From contig NZ_CP099222.1 in the NCBI RefSeq assembly GCF_029717145.1, forward strand, positions 1,178,001 to 1,242,000: DNA of 64,000 bases. Direction: 5' to 3'. Every line of letters starts with the position of its first letter. The stretch's first letter is position 1. This document shows positions 1 to 10,216 of the stretch, piece by piece. The notes under the pieces were generated by a model. It ran no database searches. It was not told the DNA's origin and worked only from the letters and a program-made list of their open reading frames with translations. This DNA is from Citrobacter freundii (lineage in GTDB: Bacteria; Pseudomonadota; Gammaproteobacteria; Enterobacterales; Enterobacteriaceae). The position numbers and the translations under genes are program-made.

Positions 1-1
1 T

Positions 2-121
<120 letters not shown>

Positions 122-150
122 GATATCGCTCAGGCGACATCCTGTCAGAA

Positions 151-182
151 GGGGCTGGCCAATAAGGCTGGCCCCTTTTTTT
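151..182 (+). terminator. Rho-independent terminator after rplS
   Basis: GGGGCTGGCC and GGCTGGCCCC form a 10-bp stem, with two G-T pairs and a five-base loop (AATAA), followed by at least seven T. It closes the rplS transcript. Confidence 0.9.
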
Positions 183-256
183 ATCGCCATAAAACTCACA
201 TCATTAACTATTAATTCATAAATCATTTACAATGCCCTGTCGTTATTGGAGGGGCA

Positions 257-667
257 GTGGTTATTGGTGCAATCTTTCGGTTTGGTCATCAGCGCTGCGC
301 GGCATGGCTCGCGTTGTTTGCGATCCTGCTGATCGTCATCGCGCCGCTTATCTCTGTTTCTTTGCAACACGATCCTATGAATGCGATGCCGGGTATGCAT
401 CATGATATGGGCATGATGGTGGAACATGCTGAACAACATGGTGACGGCACCTCGATGACGATGCCCGTCGATCACGGCGAAGCATGCGGCTACTGTGTGC
501 TGCTGGCGCACGTGCCCGGGCTGATACTGACTCTGGTTATTCTGTTGCGCGGCGTGCTGCGGCTACAGAAAAAAACGCCACTACATCCTACGCTGACGTT
601 CTGGCTCTACTTCCCCTGGCTGTATCCCAATACCCGTGCACCACCGTACCGGTCTGCTTTTTCCTGA
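257..667 (+). CDS. DUF2946 family protein, His/Met-rich, membrane-associated
   Basis: A 136-residue protein starting at GTG with a GGAGG ribosome site at 248-252. It has an N-terminal hydrophobic segment (about residues 15-35), then a His/Met-rich stretch (MHHDMGMMVEHAEQH region). A conserved block around CGYCVLLAHVPG and a second hydrophobic segment follow. This layout is typical of DUF2946, a family of unknown function often found beside copper or PepSY membrane genes. The His, Met and CxxC residues suggest metal binding, which is inference. It lies 63 bp before a PepSY membrane protein and probably shares its transcript. To my knowledge E. coli K-12 has no such gene here. Confidence 0.7.
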   Translation: MVIGAIFRFGHQRCAAWLALFAILLIVIAPLISVSLQHDPMNAMPGMHHDMGMMVEHAEQHGDGTSMTMPVDHGEACGYCVLLAHVPGLILTLVILLRGVLRLQKKTPLHPTLTFWLYFPWLYPNTRAPPYRSAFS

Positions 668-730
668 TCCTAAAAATACGTCTGTACGCGTTAGCGTGAT
701 GACGCTCTTTGGCTTTTTCTAAGGAAAAGT

Positions 731-2092
731 ATGACCACCTGCACCCCGCGTGCGGCATGGGTAACCCTGCTGCGACGCCTTCATTTCTTTATCGGCCTGT
801 TCGTGGGTCCCTTTATTTTTGTCGCGGCACTGACCGGTACGCTCTACGTTGCCACACCGCAACTGGAAGAGGCGCTTTACTCTGAGGCGCTACAGGGAAC
901 CGAACAGGGAGAACCACAATCGCTGGCTGCTCAAATTGCGCTCGCGCAGCAGGTCGTCGGCAATCATTTGCCTGTGTATGCAGTACGCCCTGCGCTTGAG
1001 CCAGGAGAGACGACCCGGGTAATGTTTGCAGACCCTGTACTGGCCCCGTCTGAACATCGGGCGATTTTTATCGACCCGGTTGCGCTTACGGTAACAGGCG
1101 ATATGACTGTCTATGGCACCAGCGGGATTTTACCTCTGCGCCAGTGGATCGACTATGCGCACCGTTCCTTGCTGTTGGGGGATATTGGGCGGCTTTATAG
1201 CGAATTGGCTGCGTCCTGGATGTGGGTAGCGGCGCTGGGCGGTATTGTGCTTTGGTTTTTCACTCGACCCAGGCGTCGTCTGAATAATCGACTGCAAAAA
1301 AACCGTCGTCTGCACGTTACGCTGGGCTGGATTCTGCTAGGCGGGATGTTACTTTTTTCCGCAACCGGTTTAACCTGGTCGCAATGGGCAGGGGGCAATG
1401 TGGATAGCATGCGGGCAGCCTTTGGCTGGCTGACGCCGCAGGTAAATACACAGCTCGATGGCGTCCAGCAAATTCATGATGAGCATGCCGGACATCACGT
1501 TGGCATGGTAATGCCATCGGCAAGCGTGGTTGACGGCGGGCTTTTTGATGCGGTATTACGCACGGCGCAGGCGGCGGGGATTGATGCCAGGAAGCTGGAG
1601 ATCCGCCCGGCGAAAGATGCGCAGCATGCTTGGACTGTCACCGAGATTGACCGCCGCTGGCCAACCCAGGTGGATGCGGTGTCTGTTGATACAACCACGA
1701 TGCGGATTATTGACCAGACGCGCTTTGTCGATTTCCCACTGATGGCGAAATTGACGCGTTGGGGCGTTGATTTCCATATGGGGATTCTGTTTGGCGTACT
1801 CAATCAGGGGCTGCTGATCGTCTTTGGTGCAGGCCTGTGCCTGATGATCGTGCTGGGCTATCGGCTGTGGTGGATACGCCGACCCGCTGGACCGGCGGTG
1901 AATCCGGCACAAACGCTGGTGCAGTATTGGCTGATGCTCAACGGGAAGGGGCGATGTGCGGTGCTGGTAGTGGCTGGCGTGCTGGGGATGGCGATGCCGG
2001 TAGCGGGCGTAAGCCTGCTGCTGTTTATGATGATTGACTGGCTGCGCTGGTACAAAATGTCGCAAAATCTGTTGGCGCAGTCAGCCGAGTAA
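731..2092 (+). CDS. PepSY-associated transmembrane protein (PiuB-like)
   Basis: 453 residues; ATG with AAGGAAA upstream. The first membrane helix (about 15-38, GLFVGPFIFVAALTG) is followed by a periplasmic PepSY-like region. Further helices lie near 160-178, 197-214, 350-372 and 405-432, with an His-rich loop (HDEHAGHH) around residue 248. This is the PepSY_TM family, whose members have been linked to siderophore or metal reduction in the inner membrane; the substrate here is unknown. It follows the DUF2946 gene, and the two probably form a unit for metal handling (inference). The stop is 4 bp from the convergent yfiB stop, with no terminator between. Confidence 0.8.
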   Translation: MTTCTPRAAWVTLLRRLHFFIGLFVGPFIFVAALTGTLYVATPQLEEALYSEALQGTEQGEPQSLAAQIALAQQVVGNHLPVYAVRPALEPGETTRVMFADPVLAPSEHRAIFIDPVALTVTGDMTVYGTSGILPLRQWIDYAHRSLLLGDIGRLYSELAASWMWVAALGGIVLWFFTRPRRRLNNRLQKNRRLHVTLGWILLGGMLLFSATGLTWSQWAGGNVDSMRAAFGWLTPQVNTQLDGVQQIHDEHAGHHVGMVMPSASVVDGGLFDAVLRTAQAAGIDARKLEIRPAKDAQHAWTVTEIDRRWPTQVDAVSVDTTTMRIIDQTRFVDFPLMAKLTRWGVDFHMGILFGVLNQGLLIVFGAGLCLMIVLGYRLWWIRRPAGPAVNPAQTLVQYWLMLNGKGRCAVLVVAGVLGMAMPVAGVSLLLFMMIDWLRWYKMSQNLLAQSAE

Positions 2093-2096
2093 GACA

Positions 2097-2579
2097 TTAA
2101 GGCGTGCTGATGACGACCGCAACGCGGCGGTTTTCGGCACGGCCTTTTGAGCTCTGGTTACTGGCAATCGGGTATTTTTTGCCTAATCCCTGAGTTGTCA
2201 GATTGGTGCGTGGGATGTTGGCACCCTGAGCCCAGGCATCTGCCACGACGTTAGCTCGCTTAAGCGACAGTGCTTCGTTATAGCTGTCTTCGCCGTAGTT
2301 ATCGGTGTGACCATCCAGACGCGCATGATTCAGGCCGGTAGCCGCCAGTTTAGCTGCCATTTCCTGGATCTGTTTTTCACTTTCAGGACGCAGCTTATAG
2401 TCATTTTTATCAAACAAAATGGTATCAGACAGACCCAGCGACCAGTCGCCAGATGCTTCGGTAAAGCCGTATGATTTCATGGCTGCAACTTGCTCAGGGG
2501 TGAATTTACCCTGAGGGGCCTGACAGCCAGCCAGAATCAGTATGATAAGAATAAATGGCGATAATAGACGTTTCAGCAT
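2097..2579 (-). CDS. yfiB: Outer-membrane lipoprotein YfiB with OmpA-like peptidoglycan-binding domain
   Basis: 160 residues. A lipoprotein signal ends in LILAGCQ, so Cys19 would be lipidated. An OmpA-like domain follows, with the D-G-H-T-D-N motif and a downstream R-A-E-N-R-R peptidoglycan-binding segment. In the YfiBNR system (best studied in Pseudomonas), YfiB in the outer membrane sequesters the periplasmic inhibitor YfiR and so releases the cyclase YfiN/DgcN. It is the last gene of yfiR-dgcN-yfiB, 12 bp after dgcN. The length equals the E. coli protein. Confidence 0.95.
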   Translation of the reverse strand: MLKRLLSPFILIILILAGCQAPQGKFTPEQVAAMKSYGFTEASGDWSLGLSDTILFDKNDYKLRPESEKQIQEMAAKLAATGLNHARLDGHTDNYGEDSYNEALSLKRANVVADAWAQGANIPRTNLTTQGLGKKYPIASNQSSKGRAENRRVAVVISTP

Positions 2580-2591
2580 GTGTGTAATTCC

Positions 2592-3836
2592 TTATTTTTT
2601 AATAATGCGTTCAGAACGCAAATGTTTAGCCTGATACATATTGTGATCGGCGAGTTCTTGTAATTTCTCGGCAGAGGCATGTTCCCACGTCAGCGCAAAC
2701 CCAATGCTTAGCGTCATGCTTGCCAGATGACCATTGTGAAGGTCAAATGGACGGTTAAACTCTTGCGATAGTGCCGCGCAGATACGCTGAACTTCATTCT
2801 CCGAATGCACGCTGTATAGCACCATCGCAAACTCATCGCCTCCGAGCCGGTACGGTTGATGGTGATTGCCACCAAACTCGGCCAGCCTTTTAGCAACTTC
2901 AATCAATACCCGGTCTCCTGCTGCATGCCCCCAGGTATCATTAATAAATTTAAAATTATCGCCATCAAGGAATAACAACGCCGAGCTGCTGTGAGCGGAT
3001 TCGTCGTTCATCAACGCGTTAATGCTGCTACGAAATGCGGCGCGATTAGCAAGTCCGGTCAGGGGATCGTGCAGCGCGGTGCGCAACAACTGAGCATTTT
3101 TGGCTTGCAGGCGCAGTTGCCACTCTTCCATCTCATCCAGCAGACTATTAAAGTCCTGGGCAAACAGATGAAACTCTTCAATGCGTTCTTCAGACACGCG
3201 GCGTGAGAAGTTGCGGTTGGTGCGAACGTCGTGCACCACCTCGGTAATATTTTGCAGCGCTTCAACAACGCCATTGTGCAAATAGCGGGTGAGCATTAAT
3301 GCAATACAGGAGGCCAGTAAAATGCATCCGGTAAGCACAGCCAGTGACAGATAGATGAAATGGCTAATGACGCTGTCGCGGGCTGTCAGGCGCACTTCCC
3401 CAATGACGTTGCCATTGTGCAAAATAGGCTTTGTCACCGGCTGTGGGAATAGCCAGTGACTGATCAGACCGCTAATCTTTTCTGTTGTATCCTGGGCGTC
3501 ATAGCGCCAGGTGGCGATCACCTTTTGATTTTTATTGCGTACTTCGGCAACGGAGAATTGCCCCTGTTGCCCTAGCGCAGCCAACGTTTCGTTTGCTGCA
3601 ACGCTATCAGAAAACACCAGCGAGGCTTCAAGCGATCGGGTCATGGTCGCGGCGGTCAGATCGAGGTTTTTTTGCGCATATTGTTTGAGTGCCAGCACGG
3701 AAGAAATGCTCAGCAGCAGCCAGATCAGCGTCATAGTGACCAGAACGCTGACGATGCTGATACGCCGTAGTGTCCGTTTGAACGTTGGGCGTGTTATGGG
3801 AGAAATACCCTTATCTATCCTTATTATTCCGTGCAA
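2592..3836 (-). CDS. dgcN: Diguanylate cyclase DgcN (YfiN)
   Basis: Membrane-bound enzyme that makes cyclic di-GMP from two GTP. Transmembrane helices lie at about 28-50 and 159-182 around a periplasmic domain. A HAMP-like segment follows, then a GGDEF domain with an intact GGDEF at 332-336. It overlaps the end of yfiR by 26 bp. YfiR inhibits it through the periplasm; in E. coli it also acts at the division site under envelope stress. The start is uncertain. No ATG is available in frame near the expected N-terminus: the position used is a TTG at 3836, and the place matching the E. coli start reads ATA (3816-3818). Confidence 0.93.
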   Translation of the reverse strand: MHGIIRIDKGISPITRPTFKRTLRRISIVSVLVTMTLIWLLLSISSVLALKQYAQKNLDLTAATMTRSLEASLVFSDSVAANETLAALGQQGQFSVAEVRNKNQKVIATWRYDAQDTTEKISGLISHWLFPQPVTKPILHNGNVIGEVRLTARDSVISHFIYLSLAVLTGCILLASCIALMLTRYLHNGVVEALQNITEVVHDVRTNRNFSRRVSEERIEEFHLFAQDFNSLLDEMEEWQLRLQAKNAQLLRTALHDPLTGLANRAAFRSSINALMNDESAHSSSALLFLDGDNFKFINDTWGHAAGDRVLIEVAKRLAEFGGNHHQPYRLGGDEFAMVLYSVHSENEVQRICAALSQEFNRPFDLHNGHLASMTLSIGFALTWEHASAEKLQELADHNMYQAKHLRSERIIKK

Positions 3837-4329
3837 GCATCAATACGTCTGGACTGACCCTTACACCACTGCGTGACAGGGAATCCATATTTACCGAAAA
3901 CCTCACTTCTTCATTATTTATGATGAGGCAAAAAGCGCTACCAATAACGCATTCGGTATTCTGTTCGGCAATTAATAACAATGCCTTAGTTGGAAATTGA
4001 CTCTTTAATTCCACCTGAAATGTCGGGGATTCAGTGCCAAAATAAAAACCGTCACACTGAGCTACGACACTGTCTTGTTGCGTATGAACGATGACGGGAA
4101 GATAGGGTAACGCTCCGGCATGGGTATCCTGCAGCACACTGGTAAAACGTGATGAAGAAAAGATACACAGTTTGGGCGGACCGGAAAGCGCTGGCCAGCG
4201 CGTATAGCTGACGATGCCGGAAACCATGGCGCGTACGGATTTCGCCTCTTCCGTAGCGTTTTGGGCATACAGCGGTAATCCGGACAATAGCAGTGCCAGT
4301 AGAAGTATGAGTCGATAAGAAAAGCTCAT
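3811..4329 (-). CDS. yfiR: Periplasmic inhibitor YfiR
   Basis: 172 residues from ATG 4327-4329 (MSFSYRLIL), giving a clean signal peptide ending near LYAQ. An in-frame extension to 4392 exists, but the E. coli protein begins at this Met. The mature protein has the conserved [14 protein letters not shown] block and paired cysteines (QNTEC and GSAFC). YfiR holds DgcN inactive from the periplasm and is relieved by YfiB or by redox change in known systems. It is first in the yfiR-dgcN-yfiB operon. Confidence 0.93.
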   Translation of the reverse strand: MSFSYRLILLLALLLSGLPLYAQNATEEAKSVRAMVSGIVSYTRWPALSGPPKLCIFSSSRFTSVLQDTHAGALPYLPVIVHTQQDSVVAQCDGFYFGTESPTFQVELKSQFPTKALLLIAEQNTECVIGSAFCLIINNEEVRFSVNMDSLSRSGVRVSPDVLMLARNNKDR

Positions 4330-4487
4330 GAAAAGGTACCTACCAGCGTTAGCCGTAATACGTCGAAATACACTCACGATTGTTCGCAACAAAGTAACAT
4401 TATTTTATCAGAGCGTCATTATATCTGGATGAATAACATTATCGATTTAAGTTAAATCTTATTGATTTATCGGATATAACTTCTTGT

Positions 4488-4862
4488 TTAATTTAATCTT
4501 ATAGAGGCTGCGCCTTCATTTGAACCCTTTTGCCAGGCACTGTGTAATTGGTCGACATTTTCAACGGTATCACAGCTTGGAGGGAAGGTTTTCCCGGCCA
4601 GTCCCCTGGCGTAAACAAAATCCTGCTGGCAGGTTTTACGTTGTCCTTCAGCGTAACCCTTAAGATATTCCGTACGATCGATTTCGGGGTCATTGTAGTT
4701 GTCGGCAAGAGTTTCATTATCTTTAATGACATACCCTGAAATAGCATCCTGGATCCCGGCATCGTACCAGTCGGTGCCGGTCCAGGTGGGGGCATGGGTA
4801 TAGGGATCTATCTGACATCCGCTTAGCAGTAACACCAGTACCGTGTTGATAAGTCGCTTCAT
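4488..4862 (-). CDS. yfiL: Lipoprotein YfiL (DUF2799)
   Basis: 124 residues with a short lipoprotein signal (LLLSGCQ, Cys16) and the DUF2799 core, including DWYDAGIQDA, YLKGYAEGQ and CDTVENVD-like segments. The function is unknown; the family is found only in proteobacterial envelopes. The ribosome site GGGAG lies 7 bases before the ATG. It stands alone between yfiR and the divergent aroF promoter region. Confidence 0.9.
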   Translation of the reverse strand: MKRLINTVLVLLLSGCQIDPYTHAPTWTGTDWYDAGIQDAISGYVIKDNETLADNYNDPEIDRTEYLKGYAEGQRKTCQQDFVYARGLAGKTFPPSCDTVENVDQLHSAWQKGSNEGAASIRLN

Positions 4863-4914
4863 TGCTGATACTCCCTGGTTTTTTTAAAGCATAGCGGATC
4901 TCTTAAATGGCGTG

Positions 4915-4932
4915 TGTAAATTTAAATTTACG
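4915..4932. promoter_or_regulatory. TyrR box (distal) upstream of aroF
   Basis: TGTAAA-N6-TTTACG matches the TyrR consensus TGTAAA-N6-TTTACA at 11 of 12 fixed positions. It lies about 160 bp before the aroF ATG. In E. coli several such boxes mediate tyrosine repression of aroF-tyrA. Confidence 0.85.
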
Positions 4933-4966
4933 ACATTCCGAGCCTGTTAGGCCTGTTTATACTGGT

Positions 4967-4984
4967 TGTAAATAAAAATTTACG
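4967..4984. promoter_or_regulatory. TyrR box (proximal) upstream of aroF
   Basis: A second TGTAAA-N6-TTTACG, 52 bp (about five helical turns) from the first, so TyrR bound at both sites could interact on one face. It ends 9 bp before the candidate -35. Confidence 0.85.
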
Positions 4985-4993
4985 TAACGTGGA

Positions 4994-5021
4994 TTGAAAT
5001 CTTTACCCGTTGTGTTATCGT
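4994..5021 (+). promoter_or_regulatory. Candidate aroF-tyrA promoter
   Basis: TTGAAA (4994-4999) and TATCGT (5016-5021) with a 16-bp spacer, just downstream of the proximal TyrR box and 57 bp before the aroF start. Its position fits TyrR repression. Confidence 0.6.
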
Positions 5022-5077
5022 AATTACCTCCTCGCTGAGGAACAACTATCGCAAACGAGCTAAACAGGATCACCACC

Positions 5078-6148
5078 ATGCAAAAAGACGCGCTGAACAA
5101 CGTACACATTACTGATGAACAGGTTCTGATGACTCCGGAACAACTTAAAATGCAATTCCCGTTGAGTCTGGCGCAAGAGGCGCAAATTGCGCAGTCGCGC
5201 AAAACCATTTCTGACATCATCGCCGGTCGCGATCCGCGTTTGCTGGTAGTGTGTGGTCCTTGCTCTATTCATGATCCTGAAATGGCGCTGGAATATGCCC
5301 GTCGATTTAAAACCCTTGCCGCAGAGGTCAGCGATAGCCTCTATCTGGTGATGCGTGTCTATTTTGAAAAACCCCGTACCACCGTCGGCTGGAAAGGGTT
5401 AATTAACGATCCTCATATGGATGGCTCTTTTGATGTTGAAGCAGGTCTGAAAATTGCGCGTCAGCTGTTGCTTGAACTGGTGAATATGGGGCTGCCGCTG
5501 GCGACAGAAGCATTGGATCCCAACAGCCCGCAGTACCTGGGAGATCTATTTAGCTGGTCCGCTATCGGTGCGCGTACGACTGAATCGCAGACTCACCGTG
5601 AAATGGCGTCGGGTCTGTCGATGCCGGTTGGTTTTAAAAATGGCACTGACGGCAGCCTGGCGACAGCGATTAACGCTATGCGCGCAGCAGCTCAGTCTCA
5701 CCGCTTTGTGGGTATTAACCAAGCAGGACAGGTGGCACTGCTGCAAACGCAGGGTAATCCGGACGGTCATGTGATCCTGCGCGGCGGTAAAGCACCGAAT
5801 TACAGTCCGGCAGATGTCGCTCAGTGCGAAAAAGAAATGGAGCAGGCGGGACTGCGACCGTCACTGATGGTAGATTGCAGTCATGGTAACTCCAACAAAG
5901 ATTACCGTCGCCAGCCTGCCGTGGCAGAGTCAGTGGTTGCACAAATTAAAGATGGCAACCGTTCAATCATCGGCCTGATGATTGAAAGCAATATTCACGA
6001 AGGTAACCAGTCTTCCGAGCAGCCGCGCAGTGCAATGAAATACGGCGTGTCCGTAACAGATGCCTGCATTAGCTGGGAAATGACGGATGCGTTGTTGCGT
6101 GAAATTAATAAAGACTTGAACGGCCAGCTGGCGACGCGCCTGGCTTAA
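5078..6148 (+). CDS. aroF: DAHP synthase, tyrosine-sensitive
   Basis: 356 residues, the E. coli AroF length. It condenses phosphoenolpyruvate and erythrose 4-phosphate to DAHP, the first step of the shikimate pathway. The family core is visible: [11 protein letters not shown] near residue 60, the [10 protein letters not shown] segment, and the metal/PEP-binding block ending [11 protein letters not shown]. It is followed after 10 bp by tyrA, and the pair is controlled by the upstream TyrR boxes. Assignment to the Tyr-sensitive isoenzyme rests on linkage to tyrA and on sequence. Confidence 0.98.
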   Translation: MQKDALNNVHITDEQVLMTPEQLKMQFPLSLAQEAQIAQSRKTISDIIAGRDPRLLVVCGPCSIHDPEMALEYARRFKTLAAEVSDSLYLVMRVYFEKPRTTVGWKGLINDPHMDGSFDVEAGLKIARQLLLELVNMGLPLATEALDPNSPQYLGDLFSWSAIGARTTESQTHREMASGLSMPVGFKNGTDGSLATAINAMRAAAQSHRFVGINQAGQVALLQTQGNPDGHVILRGGKAPNYSPADVAQCEKEMEQAGLRPSLMVDCSHGNSNKDYRRQPAVAESVVAQIKDGNRSIIGLMIESNIHEGNQSSEQPRSAMKYGVSVTDACISWEMTDALLREINKDLNGQLATRLA

Positions 6149-6158
6149 GAGGTGGGTT

Positions 6159-7280
6159 ATGGTGGCTGAATTGACCGCATTACGCGATCAAATTGATGAA
6201 GTGGATAAGGCGTTGCTGGATTTGCTGGCGCGCCGTCTTGAACTGGTTGCCGAGGTTGGCGAAGTAAAAAGCCGCTTTGGGTTACCGATTTACGTGCCTG
6301 AGCGGGAGGCGTCTATGCTGGCTTCTCGCCGTGCAGAGGCGGAAGCGCTCGGCGTACCGCCTGATCTGATTGAAGATGTATTACGTCGGGTAATGCGTGA
6401 GTCGTACTCTAGCGAGAATGACAAAGGATTTAAAACGCTCTGTCCAACGTTACGCCCGGTGGTGATTGTCGGCGGTGGCGGTCAGATGGGACGGCTATTC
6501 GAGAAGATGCTTACGCTGTCAGGTTATCAGGTGCGTATTCTTGAACAGCAGGACTGGGATCGTGCCGAGGAGATCGTGGCGGATGCCGGAATGGTGATCG
6601 TTAGCGTGCCGATTCACGTTACCGAGCAGGTGATCGCGAAATTACCGCGCTTGCCTGCTGACTGTATCCTGGTCGATCTGGCCTCGGTGAAAAACGGCCC
6701 ATTACAGGCGATGCTGGCGGCGCACGATGGCCCGGTAGTTGGATTGCATCCGATGTTTGGTCCGGATAGCGGCAGTTTGGCAAAGCAGGTGGTTGTCTGG
6801 TGCGATGGACGCCAGCCGGAAGCCTATCAATGGTTCCTGGAACAGATTCAGGTCTGGGGGGCGCGGCTGCATCGGATCAGTGCCGTCGAGCACGATCAGA
6901 ACATGGCGTTTATCCAGGCATTACGTCACTTCGCGACTTTTGCTTACGGGTTGCACTTAGCAGAAGAGAATGTCCAACTTGAACAGTTACTGGCGCTCTC
7001 TTCGCCGATATACCGTCTTGAGCTGGCCATGGTCGGACGCCTGTTTGCCCAGGATCCGCAGTTGTATGCCGACATTATTATGTCGTCAGAAAGTAATCTC
7101 GCGTTGATCAAACGGTATTATCAGCGTTTTGGTGAAGCGATTGGTTTACTGGAGCAGGGCGATAAGCAGGCGTTTATCGACAGCTTCCGTAAGGTTGAGC
7201 ACTGGTTTGGCGATTATGCCAAACGCTTCCAGAGCGAAAGCCGTACGCTACTGCGTCAGGCCAACGATAGCCGCCAGTAG
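6159..7280 (+). CDS. tyrA: Bifunctional chorismate mutase / prephenate dehydrogenase
   Basis: 373 residues. The N-terminal AroQ-type chorismate mutase (about 1-90, [19 protein letters not shown]) is fused to a NAD-dependent prephenate dehydrogenase. A Rossmann motif VGGGGQMG lies near residue 103 and HPMFGPDSG near 196. It makes 4-hydroxyphenylpyruvate for tyrosine. A good ribosome site (AGAGGTGG) overlaps the aroF stop, so translation may be coupled. Confidence 0.98.
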   Translation: MVAELTALRDQIDEVDKALLDLLARRLELVAEVGEVKSRFGLPIYVPEREASMLASRRAEAEALGVPPDLIEDVLRRVMRESYSSENDKGFKTLCPTLRPVVIVGGGGQMGRLFEKMLTLSGYQVRILEQQDWDRAEEIVADAGMVIVSVPIHVTEQVIAKLPRLPADCILVDLASVKNGPLQAMLAAHDGPVVGLHPMFGPDSGSLAKQVVVWCDGRQPEAYQWFLEQIQVWGARLHRISAVEHDQNMAFIQALRHFATFAYGLHLAEENVQLEQLLALSSPIYRLELAMVGRLFAQDPQLYADIIMSSESNLALIKRYYQRFGEAIGLLEQGDKQAFIDSFRKVEHWFGDYAKRFQSESRTLLRQANDSRQ

Positions 7281-7285
7281 CGTCG

Positions 7286-7318
7286 ATACCGGATGGCGAT
7301 GCATACGCCATCCGGTAT
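7286..7318. repeat. REP-like inverted repeat between tyrA and pheA
   Basis: ATACCGGATGGCG and its exact reverse complement form a 13-bp stem with a 7-base loop, between the 3' ends of convergent tyrA and pheA. The core resembles enterobacterial REP units. It may protect both mRNA ends or assist termination. Confidence 0.75.
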
Positions 7319-7327
7319 TGTCTTACG

Positions 7328-8488
7328 TTAGCTCGGATCGACCGGCACCACGTTCTCACTTGGGTAACATCCCAGTACCTTCATCGAACGCGTAATTTCA
7401 CCCAACTCCTTCAATGCTTTTTGCATTTCCGGCGATTCCAGGTTGGCCTGGATATCGAGATAAAACATTTCTTCCCACGGATTACCGTGAATCGGGCGCG
7501 ATTCCAGCTTGGTCATAATCAGATTATGGTTGCGTAGCACCAGCAGCGCTTCAACCAGCGCACCCGCCTGTTGCCCTGTCGCTATCAACAGCGTGGTTTT
7601 CGCCGGAACCTGGTCGGAAACATTAATAGCCTTGCGTGCAAGCACGACAAAACGGGTAATGTTTTGCGTCTGATTCGCTTCAATATGTTCAAGTACCTGC
7701 AGACCGTGCAGCACGCCACCGGCTTCACTGCCCAAGGCTGCCACGTGCGGTGAGTTCGCCTGGGCAACCTTTTCCATTGCCGCCGAGGTGCTTTCGGTAT
7801 ATTCGATCTTCCAGTGCGGATAACGATTGAGGAATTTGCTGCATTGCTGGAACGGTTGCGGATGGCTGTACACGGTTTCGATGCTATTCAGGTCCGTAGT
7901 ACCGGAAACCAGCACGCAGTGGTCGATAATAATGGTCATCTCGCCGACGATGGAGAGGCTGGTGTGCTGCAGCAAGTCGTAAACATCGTTGATCGCGCCA
8001 GAGCTGGTGTTCTCAATCGGCACGACCGCGTAGTCCGCCTGTCCGGTTTCGACCTGATTAAAGATATCGGCAAACTTGGCGCAACCGCTTTCAATAAATT
8101 GCTCAAAATGGCGAGCGGCATACTGACGCGCAGCGAGGTGCGAATACGAGCCTTTTGGCCCCAGAAACGCGACGCGGGCGGAGTGCGGATTGATTTTATT
8201 CAGATGCTGCTGCAGGAGCGCCTGCTGGGTGAGAACGGAATCTTCGATAATGAGCTGGAACAGGCGTGTGATGTAGTGGGCATCGAGGTGATGCACTTTA
8301 CCCAACTGGATCAGTCGGTCCAGCAGATCGCGCTCGCGGTCAATATCGCGCACCGGACGATGAGAAAGCAGTTTTGCTTTACCGACTTCGACGGCCAGAC
8401 CACGACGCTCAGCCAGCAGGGCCAGTAATTTTTCATCCAGCGAGCTTATCTTATCGCGCAGCGCCAGTAATGGGTTTTCCGATGTCAT
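7328..8488 (-). CDS. pheA: Bifunctional chorismate mutase / prephenate dehydratase
   Basis: 386 residues, the E. coli length. It has an AroQ chorismate mutase domain (about 1-100), a prephenate dehydratase domain (about 105-285, with the [11 protein letters not shown] motif), and a C-terminal ACT-type regulatory domain. That domain carries the [10 protein letters not shown] and ESRP motifs that bind phenylalanine. It makes phenylpyruvate for phenylalanine. Expression is controlled by the pheL attenuator immediately upstream, and enzyme activity by phenylalanine feedback. Confidence 0.98.
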   Translation of the reverse strand: MTSENPLLALRDKISSLDEKLLALLAERRGLAVEVGKAKLLSHRPVRDIDRERDLLDRLIQLGKVHHLDAHYITRLFQLIIEDSVLTQQALLQQHLNKINPHSARVAFLGPKGSYSHLAARQYAARHFEQFIESGCAKFADIFNQVETGQADYAVVPIENTSSGAINDVYDLLQHTSLSIVGEMTIIIDHCVLVSGTTDLNSIETVYSHPQPFQQCSKFLNRYPHWKIEYTESTSAAMEKVAQANSPHVAALGSEAGGVLHGLQVLEHIEANQTQNITRFVVLARKAINVSDQVPAKTTLLIATGQQAGALVEALLVLRNHNLIMTKLESRPIHGNPWEEMFYLDIQANLESPEMQKALKELGEITRSMKVLGCYPSENVVPVDPS

Positions 8489-8512
8489 AGTGTTGCCTTT
8501 TTTATTATCAAT

Positions 8513-8543
8513 AAAAAAGGCCCCCCGTTGTGGGAGGCCTTAT
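8513..8543 (-). terminator. pheA attenuator terminator
   Basis: On the minus strand AAGGCCTCCC pairs with GGGGGGCCTT and is followed by a T-rich run. It lies between the pheL stop and the pheA start. This is the classic attenuator: slow translation of Phe codons in pheL lets an antiterminator form. Confidence 0.92.
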
Positions 8544-8587
8544 TGTTCGTCTTCGCATTATTTATCACACGACGAAACGCCTCCCAT

Positions 8588-8635
8588 TCAGGGGAAGGTA
8601 AAAAAGAATGCGAAGAAGAACGGAATAAGTTTCAT
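8588..8635 (-). CDS. pheL: pheA leader peptide PheL
   Basis: A 15-codon ORF encoding [15 protein letters not shown]. Seven of 15 residues are Phe, in runs of three, as expected for phenylalanine attenuation. AAGGAAA precedes the ATG. E. coli PheL reads [15 protein letters not shown] by recollection, one residue different. Confidence 0.95.
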   Translation of the reverse strand: [15 protein letters not shown]

Positions 8636-8661
8636 GTCAATTTCCTTTGGCTACGTCAGTT

Positions 8662-8691
8662 AAAGTACCTGTACTGTTTTCACCCTGTCAA
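8662..8691 (-). promoter_or_regulatory. pheL-pheA promoter
   Basis: On the minus strand a perfect TTGACA (8686-8691) and TACTTT (8662-8667) are separated by 18 bp, about 27 bp before the pheL ATG. Confidence 0.8.
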
Positions 8692-8718
8692 CAAAAAACG
8701 CGCCCGAAGGCGCGTTGG
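8692..8718 (-). terminator. Terminator of raiA
   Basis: AACGCGCC-TTCG-GGCGCGTT followed by T residues on the minus strand: an 8-bp stem with a stable UUCG tetraloop. It abuts the pheL promoter -35. The raiA 3' end yields the ProQ-bound sRNA RaiZ in Salmonella; this hairpin would be its 3' end here (inference). Confidence 0.88.
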
Positions 8719-8739
8719 CGATACACTCAATGTAAGGGA

Positions 8740-9157
<418 letters not shown>

Positions 9158-9302
9158 TTATTTTGTCGCTTTTTGTCAAGAAAACCTTTTTGTGAGGCAC
9201 CGCAGGAACAGGCGATCTTTTACTTGAGGAATACCTGAAAGCAGGCCATATTTGATAGGATGCGTTGCAGCTAAACCGCTTCAGTTACGGCGTAAACGGA
9301 TA

Positions 9303-9332
9303 AAAAAACGGCAGCCCGAGGGCTGCCGTTTT
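9303..9332 (-). terminator. Terminator of bamD (bidirectional)
   Basis: CGGCAGCC-CGAG-GGCTGCCG is flanked by A-run and T-run on opposite sides, 15 bp past the bamD stop. The symmetrical tails could stop transcription from either side. Confidence 0.88.
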
Positions 9333-9347
9333 GCATTCAGCGAGGAA

Positions 9348-10085
9348 TCAGGTATTACTGCTGTTGGCGGCAATAATTTTCGCCACTTTTTCGGCCTGTG
9401 CAGTCATCTGCATCTGGCGATAGGCGTTTTCCATCAGCGGTAAAGCATCACGTGTTGCCTGGGTATCCGGGAAGTCACGCAGCATACCTTCTACGCGGTT
9501 CACCACAGCAACCCACGCGCCGCGTGCGGTGTAGTACTCAGCAACGGAGTACTCATATTTCGCCAGGCGATCTTTCAGGAATACCAGGCGCTTGGTGGCG
9601 TCCGTTGTGTACTGGCTATTCGGGTAGCCACGTACCAGTTTGGAAAAGTCATTAAACGCAGCTCGGGCGTGCTGTGGATCGCGATCGCTGCGATCAACAC
9701 CAAAGAATCCTTGCAGTGCGCTATCATCCAACGCCATATTGGTCAGGCCACGCATATACATGACATAATCAATGTTAGGGTGTGTCGGGTTCAGACGGAT
9801 AAAACGATCGATGGCGGCCTGAGCGAGCGGCAGATCGGCATTTTTGTAGTAGGCGTAGATGAGATCTAATTGCACCTGCTGAGAATAAGGTCCAAATGGA
9901 TAGCGATTATCCAACGCTTCCAATTGCGTTATTGCCTGTTTCCAGTTACCGTCCTGCAGCTTTTGCTGAGCAGTCGCGTAGATTTCATTTGGTGGGTTAT
10001 CGGGCACCTCTTCCTTTGAACCAGAGCAACCCGCCAAAAACAGGCTCAACGTGGCTGCTGCCACCAGGTATTTCATGCGCGTCAT
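9348..10085 (-). CDS. bamD: Outer-membrane assembly lipoprotein BamD
   Basis: 245 residues. The lipoprotein signal ends LFLAGCSG (Cys about 20). TPR-like repeats follow, beginning [35 protein letters not shown]. BamD is the essential lipoprotein of the BAM complex that folds beta-barrel proteins into the outer membrane. It is divergent from rluD with a 131-bp shared upstream region. Confidence 0.97.
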   Translation of the reverse strand: MTRMKYLVAAATLSLFLAGCSGSKEEVPDNPPNEIYATAQQKLQDGNWKQAITQLEALDNRYPFGPYSQQVQLDLIYAYYKNADLPLAQAAIDRFIRLNPTHPNIDYVMYMRGLTNMALDDSALQGFFGVDRSDRDPQHARAAFNDFSKLVRGYPNSQYTTDATKRLVFLKDRLAKYEYSVAEYYTARGAWVAVVNRVEGMLRDFPDTQATRDALPLMENAYRQMQMTAQAEKVAKIIAANSSNT

Positions 10086-10216
10086 GACGTTTTGACTTTC
10101 CTCAAAATGTTTTACGGGAGATTCTCTGTTCCTGCTCCCGGTTAAGACCAGCTACAATAGCACACTATATTAAACGGCAAAGCCGTAAAACCCAACGTTA
10201 AACGAAGAAGCAGTTT

